From NCBI GenBank assembly GCA_900755085.1, contig CAAEFF010000144.1:1-19404 (forward strand): DNA of 19,404 bases, given 5' to 3'. Made by a program: the position numbers and the translations under genes. Source of the DNA: an uncultured Streptococcus sp. Its GTDB lineage: Bacteria; Bacillota; Bacilli; Lactobacillales; Streptococcaceae. Shown here piece by piece: positions 1 to 5,786 of the stretch (the stretch's first letter is position 1; every line of letters starts with the position of its first letter). Under the pieces are notes generated by a model that ran no database searches, was not told the origin of the DNA, and saw nothing but the letters and a program-made list of their open reading frames with translations.

Positions 1-417
1 ACTTTGATGATTGTAGGAACCTTAGGGTACCGAGTGTTTGTTCCTATGACCAAGAAAACAGGTCAGAATGTTTCTGATGAAAATTCAACTTATCTCTATT
101 TGAAGCGAAAAACAAAGAAATCAAATCGAATGATTGAAGCTATCTGTGAACAGACTTCGGAGGGTTTTGTTGTTTTAGAAGGTAGTCAAGTGGATGTTGT
201 TGATTCACCCGCAATACCAGCAAGTCTAAAAGAATTACGTGAAGAGTTAATCAAAACAAATATGATTAAAGATGGTGTTTTACAAGAAAAACAACTGTTC
301 TCCAGTCCATCTTATGCAGCTGCTTTTGTGCTAGGAATGAATACGAATGGACGAATGGATTGGAAAAATAAGGACGGCAAGACTTTAAAAGAATTAGAAG
401 AAACAATGGATTGTTAA
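1..417 (+). CDS. GIY-YIG nuclease family protein, C-terminal part with DUF4357 (5' end outside window)
   Basis: The frame is open from the first base of the window, so this is the C-terminal 138 residues of a longer protein. The early Met codons are not convincing starts because none has a ribosome binding site. The last third, around YAAAFVLGMNTNGRMDWKNK followed by GKTLKELE, is typical of the DUF4357 domain that ends many GIY-YIG nuclease family proteins; the middle part (RVFVPMTKKTG, then YLYLKRK) also fits such proteins. The GIY-YIG catalytic domain, if present, lies upstream and cannot be seen. The stop TAA is followed after 10 nt by prmA, and the prmA ribosome binding site overlaps this stop, so the two may be co-transcribed. 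The family assignment is from recall of the domain pattern; the function in streptococci is not established. Confidence 0.7.
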   Translation, partial: TLMIVGTLGYRVFVPMTKKTGQNVSDENSTYLYLKRKTKKSNRMIEAICEQTSEGFVVLEGSQVDVVDSPAIPASLKELREELIKTNMIKDGVLQEKQLFSSPSYAAAFVLGMNTNGRMDWKNKDGKTLKELEETMDC

Positions 418-427
418 GGAGAATTAG

Positions 428-1378
428 ATGGAAACATGGCAAGAGTTGAAAGTTACAGTCAAGCGTGAGGGAGAGGAGTTGGTTTCCAATCTCTTGATCG
501 AGTTAGGTGCCCAGGGTGTTGCAATCGAAGACAGCATGGACTATGTGGGAAATGTGGACCGCTTCGGTGAGATTTTCCCAGAAGTTGAGCAACAGGAAGA
601 AATTGTGGTAACAGCCTACTACCCTGAAACGGTTGATGTTGCAGTGATTGAGAGAGGTTTGCAAGCGCGTCTGGCAGAATTGACCGACTTTATGGACCTA
701 GGAGAAGTCAAGATGGGGACGACTGCTCTGGCTGAGGAAGATTGGGCCGACAACTGGAAGAAATACTATGAACCGGCACGCATCACCCATGACTTGACCA
801 TCGTGCCGTCATGGACAGACTATGAGGCAACAGCGGGAGAAAAGATGATCAAGCTGGACCCTGGAATGGCCTTCGGAACGGGAACCCACCCAACAACCAA
901 GATGAGCCTCTTTGCCTTGGAGCAGGTTCTCCGTGGTGGCGAAACAGTGCTAGATGTAGGGACAGGTTCCGGGGTTCTTTCCATTGCTAGCTCACTTCTA
1001 GGTGCCAAGGAAATCTTCGCCTATGATTTGGATGATGTAGCAGTTCGGGTCGCTCAGGAAAATATCGAGCTCAATCCTGGCATGGAAAACATCCATGTAG
1101 CCCCAGGCGATTTGCTTAAAGGAGTGGAAATTGAGGCAGATGTCATCGTGGCCAACATTTTGGCGGATATCCTCATTCATCTGACAGACGATGCTTATCG
1201 TTTGGTCAAGGATGAAGGTTATCTCATCATGAGTGGCATTATCAAGGACAAGTGGGACATGGTCCGTGAATCAGCAGAAGCAACTGGATTTTTCCTTGAA
1301 ACCCACATGATCCAAGGGGAATGGAACGCCTGTGTCTTCAAAAAAACTAAGGATATCTCTGGTGTGATTGGAGGCTAG
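428..1378 (+). CDS. prmA: Ribosomal protein L11 methyltransferase PrmA
   Basis: A 316-residue SAM-dependent methyltransferase that trimethylates ribosomal protein L11 in the cytoplasm. The N-terminal ~100 residues match the substrate-recognition domain. The catalytic Rossmann domain follows, with the PrmA signature GTGTHPTT at residues 150-157, SAM-binding motif I DVGTGSG at 176-182, an acidic end of strand 2 (YDLDD, 199-203) and the motif-IV equivalent NILAD at 243-247. Length is that of the family. The start at 428 is chosen because AAGGAG lies 6 nt upstream, overlapping the stop of the preceding gene. rsmE begins one base after the stop codon, the usual prmA-rsmE pair in Firmicutes. Confidence 0.97.
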   Translation: METWQELKVTVKREGEELVSNLLIELGAQGVAIEDSMDYVGNVDRFGEIFPEVEQQEEIVVTAYYPETVDVAVIERGLQARLAELTDFMDLGEVKMGTTALAEEDWADNWKKYYEPARITHDLTIVPSWTDYEATAGEKMIKLDPGMAFGTGTHPTTKMSLFALEQVLRGGETVLDVGTGSGVLSIASSLLGAKEIFAYDLDDVAVRVAQENIELNPGMENIHVAPGDLLKGVEIEADVIVANILADILIHLTDDAYRLVKDEGYLIMSGIIKDKWDMVRESAEATGFFLETHMIQGEWNACVFKKTKDISGVIGG

Positions 1379-1379
1379 C

Positions 1380-2123
1380 ATGCAGCAGTATTTTGTAAAA
1401 GGTTTGGCTGTCTCGCCTGTTACCATCGAGGACAAGGAAACCAGCAAGCACATGTTTCAGGTCATGCGCTTGAAGGAGGATGACGAAGTTACTCTAGTCT
1501 TTGATGATGGGATCAAGCGCTTGGCGCGCGTGGTAGATGTAGAGGCTCGTCAGTTTGAGTTGGTTGAAGAATTAGCTGACAATGTAGAACTACCAGTCCA
1601 AGTGACCATCGCATCAGGCTTTCCCAAGGGAGATAAGCTGGAGTTTATCACTCAAAAAGTGACAGAGCTAGGTGCTAGCCAGATATGGGCCTTCCCTGCA
1701 GACTGGTCCGTCGCCAAGTGGGACGGCAAGAAATTGGGTAAAAAGGTCGAGAAACTAGAAAAAATCGCCCTTGGTGCAGCCGAGCAAAGCAAGCGGAATC
1801 TTGTCCCAAGTGTTCAGCTTTTCGAGAAAAAAGCAGACTTTCTAGCCCAACTGGACCAGTTTGACTGCATCGTGGTGGCCTATGAAGAGTCGGCAAAAGA
1901 GGGAGAAATCGCAGCTCTGATTCAGTCGCTGACAGGATTGGAAGCTGGAGGTCAACTGCTCTTGATCTTTGGACCGGAAGGTGGTCTCTCACCTGCGGAA
2001 ATTGAAAGTTTTGAAGTCAAAGGAGCAGTCCTAGCAGGACTTGGTCCTCGGATTCTCCGTGCAGAAACAGCGCCGCTTTACGCTCTTAGCGCAGTGAGTG
2101 TTGTCACAGAATTAATGAACTAA
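1380..2123 (+). CDS. rsmE: 16S rRNA m3U1498 methyltransferase RsmE
   Basis: A 247-residue SPOUT-class enzyme that methylates N3 of U1498 in 16S rRNA. The N-terminal ~70 residues form the PUA-like RNA-binding part, including HMFQVMR at 24-30. The C-terminal knotted SAM-binding domain carries FPKGDKLEFITQKVTELG at 81-98, IFGPEGGLS at 196-204 and LGPRILRAETA at 221-231, the three most conserved blocks of the family. The start at 1380 has GGAGG 5 nt upstream, located in the last codons of prmA; a start 12 nt earlier would lack a ribosome binding site. The gap to prmA is one base, implying a shared transcript. The stop codon is part of the stem of the following terminator. Confidence 0.96.
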   Translation: MQQYFVKGLAVSPVTIEDKETSKHMFQVMRLKEDDEVTLVFDDGIKRLARVVDVEARQFELVEELADNVELPVQVTIASGFPKGDKLEFITQKVTELGASQIWAFPADWSVAKWDGKKLGKKVEKLEKIALGAAEQSKRNLVPSVQLFEKKADFLAQLDQFDCIVVAYEESAKEGEIAALIQSLTGLEAGGQLLLIFGPEGGLSPAEIESFEVKGAVLAGLGPRILRAETAPLYALSAVSVVTELMN

Positions 2124-2158
2124 CGAAGTGAAGGAACCGCTTCGTTAGTTTTTTTTAC
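2118..2158 (+). terminator. Rho-independent terminator after rsmE
   Basis: A perfect 11-bp stem pairs AACTAACGAAG (2118-2128) with CTTCGTTAGTT (2140-2150), with further inner pairing, and is followed by eight further T (after the stem's terminal T pair) and then AC. It marks the end of the prmA-rsmE transcript and the left border of the accessory cassette. Confidence 0.9.
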
Positions 2159-2215
2159 AAAAATCTTCTATTTTCAAAAATTTTTACGAATTATTAAAGT
2201 AAGGAGAGGATGCAT

Positions 2216-2608
2216 ATGAATAAAAATAAGAATAGACGACGTTTGGTATTTTCTGTGATAGTTGTTGGGATCTTGATCTGGATTGGGTCAAAAGTAAAGG
2301 ATCATCTGGAATTTCAACAAGAAATGGTCCAAATTGTACATAGTAAGGAAGTGAAAGAGTTAATTGTACATGATTTGAAACAGGAAGATCCGGACGCGTT
2401 TACAGAAAAAGGGAAAATTCAATCGTATGAAATCGATGACGAAACGATCGAACACAATCCAATGGGTGGAATTATGTTTGAGGTAATAATTAATGGAGAT
2501 AAAGAAATAACAGGTAGTATGGGATTATGGAAGAGTAGTGAAGATGGTCCGATTGAGTCTGTAGGGATGGATAGCTCTGTAGGTCTTCAAGAACTTATGG
2601 AAGAGTAA
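2216..2608 (+). CDS. DUF1310-like membrane-anchored protein, copy 1 (candidate immunity protein)
   Basis: A 130-residue protein: a short basic N-terminus (KNKNRRR), one hydrophobic segment at about 9-25, then a soluble domain expected outside the membrane. There is no lipobox cysteine and no evident signal-peptidase site, so it is probably anchored by an uncleaved helix. The soluble domain has EMVQIVHSKEV at 36-46, GKIQSYEI at 66-73, IEHNPMGGIMF at 78-88, INGDKEIT at 92-99 and SEDGPI at 108-113, all repeated in the next two genes. I recognise this as the streptococcal DUF1310 pattern, whose function is unknown to me. The start at 2216 is preferred to an in-frame ATG at 2210 because GGAG at 2203-2206 is correctly spaced only from 2216. 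As first of three paralogues upstream of a lipase-like gene it is a candidate immunity protein (inference). Confidence 0.85.
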   Translation: MNKNKNRRRLVFSVIVVGILIWIGSKVKDHLEFQQEMVQIVHSKEVKELIVHDLKQEDPDAFTEKGKIQSYEIDDETIEHNPMGGIMFEVIINGDKEITGSMGLWKSSEDGPIESVGMDSSVGLQELMEE

Positions 2609-2641
2609 GCTTTGACATTTGCGGATAAATCAGTCATCAAT

Positions 2642-2664
2642 GGAAGCAATCGGCTTTTTTTTTT
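2642..2664 (+). terminator. Weak terminator after DUF1310 copy 1
   Basis: A short stem (GGAAGC with GCTTTT, two G-T pairs, 5-nt loop) runs directly into a tract of ten T. The stem is weak but the T tract is long, and the next gene has its own promoter-like repeat, which fits at least partial termination here. Confidence 0.45.
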
Positions 2665-2676
2665 AGCTTTCTTCCA

Positions 2677-2733
2677 AATTATTAAAGTAAGAGTAATAAA
2701 ATTGAAAACTAAATAGTGTAAAGCGATACTACT
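2677..2733 (+). repeat. 57-bp direct repeat, copy 1, carrying a promoter
   Basis: This segment recurs at 3242-3298 with one substitution (C versus T at the 48th base). Within it TTGAAA (2702-2707) and GATACT (2725-2730) are separated by exactly 17 nt, a plausible sigma-70 promoter for DUF1310 copy 2. The first 19 or so bases also recur upstream of copy 1 (2184-2203), but there the promoter part is missing and the ribosome binding site follows at once. The repeat therefore marks the unit of tandem duplication. Confidence 0.85.
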
Positions 2734-2753
2734 GGGAATTGATGAGGATAAAG

Positions 2754-3149
2754 ATGAAACAAAAAAGAAAAATTGGTCGTTATATATTTAGAGTGTTTTT
2801 ACTGGGAGTCTTGATATGGGGAGGTTTACTTGTAAAAAACAATTTTGATTTTCAAAATGAAATGGTTCAGATCGTGCATAGCAAGGAAGTGAAAAAGGTG
2901 ATAGAAGAAGAACTGAAGGAATTGGATCCAAACGCCTTCACACCAAAAGGCAAAATCCAATCGTATGAAATTAATGACAAGACGATTGAACACAATCCAA
3001 TGGGGGGAATTATGTTTCGTATCATTATCAATGGAGATAAGGAAATAACTGAAAATTTTGGATTAAGGAAATATAGCGAGGATGGACCAATTGAACAAGT
3101 GGGAGTTAGTACTTCTGTAGGGTTTCAAAATTTAGTAGAAAAGAAATGA
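2754..3149 (+). CDS. DUF1310-like membrane-anchored protein, copy 2 (candidate immunity protein)
   Basis: A 131-residue paralogue of the genes on both sides. It has a basic start (MKQKRKIGRY), a hydrophobic helix at about 10-27 and the conserved soluble domain with EMVQIVHSKEV, GKIQSYEI, IEHNPMGGIMF, INGDKEIT and SEDGPI. The N-terminal 25 residues are closer to copy 3 than to copy 1, so copies 2 and 3 are probably the more recent duplication. The start at 2754 is chosen by alignment with copy 3 and by an AGG 6 nt upstream; Met codons at 2742 and a TTG at 2739 are in frame but have no site. It is preceded by the 57-bp promoter repeat. Confidence 0.85.
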   Translation: MKQKRKIGRYIFRVFLLGVLIWGGLLVKNNFDFQNEMVQIVHSKEVKKVIEEELKELDPNAFTPKGKIQSYEINDKTIEHNPMGGIMFRIIINGDKEITENFGLRKYSEDGPIEQVGVSTSVGFQNLVEKK

Positions 3150-3199
3150 TAGTAAAATTAAAACAATATTCGTTTCAAATTTTTTGAGTTTGTATATTT

Positions 3200-3230
3200 A
3201 CAAAAAAATTTTTTAAAAGGATTTTTTTGT
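3200..3230. other. AT-rich perfect inverted repeat between DUF1310 copies 2 and 3
   Basis: ACAAAAAAAT (3200-3209) is perfectly complementary to ATTTTTTTGT (3221-3230) around an 11-nt loop. It could be a weak, possibly bidirectional terminator for copy 2 or simply an A/T tract pairing; the stem is almost entirely A-T, so the stability is low. Confidence 0.4.
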
Positions 3231-3241
3231 GAATTTTTACG

Positions 3242-3298
3242 AATTATTAAAGTAAGAGTAATAAAATTGAAAACTAAATAGTGTAAAGTGATACTACT
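3242..3298 (+). repeat. 57-bp direct repeat, copy 2, carrying a promoter
   Basis: The second copy of the repeat at 2677-2733, 56 of 57 bases identical. The promoter-like elements are kept: TTGAAA at 3267-3272, a 17-nt spacer, GATACT at 3290-3295. The start codon of DUF1310 copy 3 is 25 nt beyond the -10 box, so this is the likely promoter for copy 3 and, by coupling, for the lipase gene and the two genes behind it. Confidence 0.85.
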
Positions 3299-3319
3299 AA
3301 CACTTTATGGAGGATGAAG

Positions 3320-3724
3320 ATGAAACCAAAAAGAAAAATCGGTCGTTATATATTTGGAGTACTCCTATTAGGAGTCTTGGTATGGGGAGGTCTACTTGTA
3401 AAGAACCATCTGGAATTTCAACATGAAATGGTTCAGATTGTACATAGTAAAGAAGTGGAAAAATTGATAGAAGAAGAACTAAAGGCAACAGATCCAGATG
3501 CCTTGACACCAAAAGGCAAGATTCAATCGTATGAAATTGACGATAAGACGATCGAACACAACCCAATGGGGGGGATTATGTTTAGAGTAATTATAAATGG
3601 AAATAAAGAGATCACTGGAGGTATGGGATTGAGGAAGCGTAGTGAAGACGGTCCGATTAGATCTGTAGGAATGTCCGAATCTAAAGCGCTTAGGAATCTA
3701 ATAGGAGATAACAATGGTAATTAA
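3320..3724 (+). CDS. DUF1310-like membrane-anchored protein, copy 3, overlapping the lipase gene (candidate cognate immunity protein)
   Basis: A 134-residue paralogue with a basic N-terminus (MKPKRKIGRY), a hydrophobic helix at about 10-27 and the same soluble-domain blocks as copies 1 and 2 (EMVQIVHSKEV, GKIQSYEI, IEHNPMGGIMF, then INGNKEIT and SEDGPI). The start at 3320 has GGAGG (3309-3313) 6 nt upstream; the earlier in-frame ATG at 3314 abuts that site and is less likely. The last 11 nt overlap the start of the lipase-like gene, whose ribosome binding site lies inside this reading frame, so the two are translationally coupled. That coupling is the main reason to view this copy as the cognate partner of the putative toxin. 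The immunity role is inference. Confidence 0.87.
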   Translation: MKPKRKIGRYIFGVLLLGVLVWGGLLVKNHLEFQHEMVQIVHSKEVEKLIEEELKATDPDALTPKGKIQSYEIDDKTIEHNPMGGIMFRVIINGNKEITGGMGLRKRSEDGPIRSVGMSESKALRNLIGDNNGN

Positions 3725-5030
3725 TGATGAAGAAAAGAATGATATTGCATGGCAGGAATATACGAAATACATTGTTGGGGATGGTGTAAAAATTGATATA
3801 AATAATCGGAAAAAAACAATAGGCTATGTTTCTGAAATTTTGGGTCGACCACCAGAAAAGGATATGGTCACCTCTCCCCAAGACTTGGAAGCACGATTTC
3901 TAGGAGACATATCTGGTTTAAATGGTTATATTGTGACAGATAAAGAAATCACTCAGGAAACCAGACCAGAGGATGTGCATGAAGTAACAATTTTGTTTGA
4001 GGGATCGGAAGCTAAATTTGATCAAAATTTCATGGGAGCCTTGAGAGACTGGGGGCTAACCGATGCTCCAACTGCATTACAAATATCAATGGCTAAAAGA
4101 CTCGGGATCCAAACGGGGAAAATTTCCCAGCTTGACGCGGCTTCGAAAGAAGTAAAAGCTGCAATGGATCGATATCCAAATGCGCGTTTCAAATTTTATG
4201 CTCATTCTTTAGGGGGCTTAAATATCCAATCTTCACTTGGATCCTTGGAGGATAAATATTTAGATAGAATTGATGGAGCTTATATATATGAAGCACCCAA
4301 CCTCTATCCACAGTTAAGTGATGCAGAAAAGAAACAGGTCGATAAGATTAAATATAAAATTTTTAATTTTATAGACAAGCGTGACTTGGTCACATGGGAA
4401 CATTCTGAGGTAGGGAATGAAGGAGTTGTTGGAACACTTGTTCGAATTGACAGTAAGGATGCAGGTAGCCTTATTAAACAACATATGTGGGGAGGCTACG
4501 ACTACAAGGCTGGATACTTAAATGTCAAAGAAGAGAGTTTAGATGACTATCGATTAGCTCGAGTCAAGCAGGCAAAAGAACAACTTCAGTTAAAGAAACA
4601 AGCACTGGAGTCTTGGAAAAAGAGAGGACTTTCTGGAAGTGACCTCATTGCCATGGACACCATTCAGGCAATGGGGATCGTAGAGTCGCTGAAGGAATTT
4701 GCTCTCATAGCCTCTGATTATATTTTAGCTGTCTGTGATTTCGGTATTGCGGATATAAAAGGAACCTGGGAGACATTATTAATTTCTTGCCGGTCAACCG
4801 TATTAGGAACCCGTTGCACAGAAAGTGATATCATAAACGCACTTGCTCAAATTGGTGCAACAAAAGAGACGATTGAGACGAATCGTATCACAGAATTAGA
4901 AAAAATTAAAAAAGATACTTTAAAAATAAAAGAAAGTATTTTTAGTCTATCAACAGACATAGCGAAAGGGATTGCAACTGTAATAGGCACGGATATTGCT
5001 CTAGCAAGCCAATTCCAATTGCAATGGTAA
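3714..5030 (+). CDS. Lipase-like protein with C-terminal helical domain, putative reverse-order T7SS lipase effector
   Basis: A 438-residue protein without signal peptide or N-terminal membrane segment. Residues ~85-270 look like an alpha/beta hydrolase: a strand VTILFEGSE (91-99), then FKFYAHSLGGLN (159-170), a nucleophile elbow A-H-S-L-G-G with Ser165 as candidate nucleophile. Asp221 or Asp224 (FNFIDKRDLVT) and His257 (KQHMWGG) are candidates for the rest of the triad; YEAPNLYP at 192-199 is also lipase-like. From ~273 to the end the protein is helical, with a Leu-Ser-Gly at 306-308. An N-terminal lipase and C-terminal LXG-like helical part is the domain order of the type VII-secreted lipase toxin TslA of Staphylococcus aureus. 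The start at 3714 has AGGAG 6 nt upstream, inside the preceding gene. Two helical genes follow after 3 nt. Secretion, target and toxicity are inferred. Confidence 0.8.
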   Translation: MVINDEEKNDIAWQEYTKYIVGDGVKIDINNRKKTIGYVSEILGRPPEKDMVTSPQDLEARFLGDISGLNGYIVTDKEITQETRPEDVHEVTILFEGSEAKFDQNFMGALRDWGLTDAPTALQISMAKRLGIQTGKISQLDAASKEVKAAMDRYPNARFKFYAHSLGGLNIQSSLGSLEDKYLDRIDGAYIYEAPNLYPQLSDAEKKQVDKIKYKIFNFIDKRDLVTWEHSEVGNEGVVGTLVRIDSKDAGSLIKQHMWGGYDYKAGYLNVKEESLDDYRLARVKQAKEQLQLKKQALESWKKRGLSGSDLIAMDTIQAMGIVESLKEFALIASDYILAVCDFGIADIKGTWETLLISCRSTVLGTRCTESDIINALAQIGATKETIETNRITELEKIKKDTLKIKESIFSLSTDIAKGIATVIGTDIALASQFQLQW

Positions 5031-5033
5031 AGA

Positions 5034-5423
5034 ATGGAAAACAAAGAGCTGGAATGGATGAATGCAATTAGAAAAGTAGAAGAAAAATGGAATGGTACTG
5101 AAGAAGAATTAAAAATGGAGATGAAAGAACTAGAAAAAAGAATGAATCATATCCATGATCAGTATTGTTTTACAAAACAAAATATTGAAATGATGGAAGA
5201 GGAAGTCGGATATTTCTCTAAGACGATGGATAATACGGAAGTTTTATCGGATTATTATCGGGAATTATCAGATGTTTATGAAGAGTTGAATGAAGAGCAC
5301 TATCGAGAACTAGCTCATATTGAGGAAGTGCATCAGTTAAAACAAAAAGAATTACAGGTAGTCTCTGAAAAATATGCGAATGAGATTGCAAAATTACGAA
5401 AGGAGATGTATGTCGAAAATTGA
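5034..5423 (+). CDS. Small coiled-coil protein, putative effector-targeting partner
   Basis: A 129-residue, strongly charged protein predicted almost wholly helical, with heptad-like stretches at about 10-60 (EKWNGTEEELKMEMKELEKR region) and 70-125, split by YFSKTMDNTEVLSDYY; this suggests a long helical hairpin. No membrane segment or signal is seen. It starts 3 nt after the lipase stop codon without a good ribosome binding site, so translation is probably coupled, and its end overlaps the next gene by 14 nt. Small helical-hairpin proteins encoded beside LXG or TslA-type effectors act as partners that bind the helical domain and guide it to the secretion system (known for those systems, inferred here). 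It may belong to DUF3958, but I cannot confirm this from sequence alone. Confidence 0.75.
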   Translation: MENKELEWMNAIRKVEEKWNGTEEELKMEMKELEKRMNHIHDQYCFTKQNIEMMEEEVGYFSKTMDNTEVLSDYYRELSDVYEELNEEHYRELAHIEEVHQLKQKELQVVSEKYANEIAKLRKEMYVEN

Positions 5424-5703
5424 TCTTACAAATGATTTAACATATGAAGATAAGCGTTTCATGGCAGCTATGATTAGTGTTAAATTTATGGGGAAGATAG
5501 CCTTAACAAAGGCAACTGTTGACCAAAAAAGTATTAAAAAAAGAATTTCATCTAGTTTAACAGGACTTGAAAGTTCTCTAGATCAGGTTATTGGAACTAT
5601 TGATTCAGATTTGGCTGGAAAATTTTCAAACTCTGTTAAAGAAGGGGTTGGAAGAAAGAAATTGGAGTTAAACGCTTTGCAAGAGTTTTGTGAGACAAAG
5701 TAG
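5410..5703 (+). CDS. Small helical protein, putative WXG100/Lap-like effector partner
   Basis: A 97-residue protein with the start at 5410 (MSKIDLTNDL), favoured over an in-frame ATG at 5374 because AGGAG (5401-5405) stands just upstream and the longer N-terminus is only the shadow of the previous gene. The 14-nt overlap with the coiled-coil gene implies coupling. The sequence suggests two helices (about 12-45 and 47-90) without membrane segments; the size and hairpin shape resemble WXG100-like partners, but there is no clear WXG motif and I do not recognise the family. Its position at the end of the cassette, before the relA promoter, makes it a candidate second targeting factor for the lipase protein. 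Confidence 0.72.
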   Translation: MSKIDLTNDLTYEDKRFMAAMISVKFMGKIALTKATVDQKSIKKRISSSLTGLESSLDQVIGTIDSDLAGKFSNSVKEGVGRKKLELNALQEFCETK

Positions 5704-5751
5704 TATCCGTATATGAAAGTAGCTTCATTGGTTCCCATCTGCTTCTAAAAG

Positions 5752-5760
5752 TGTTAAAAT
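5752..5760 (+). promoter_or_regulatory. Candidate extended -10 promoter of relA
   Basis: TGTTAAAAT gives TG-N-TAAAAT, an extended -10 element, 26 nt before the relA start. No good -35 at the usual distance is seen (TTGGTT at 5728-5733 leaves a spacer of 21 nt). The short gap to the accessory cassette holds no terminator I can identify, so read-through from upstream is possible. Confidence 0.45.
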
Positions 5761-5786
5761 AGTATCCAAGAAACTGGAGAAAATAC

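Noticed and set aside
4..417. Complete 137-residue gene starting at the in-frame ATG near the window edge
   Set aside because: The frame is open to the first base, no ribosome binding site precedes the early start codons, and the protein matches only the C-terminal part of a longer family.
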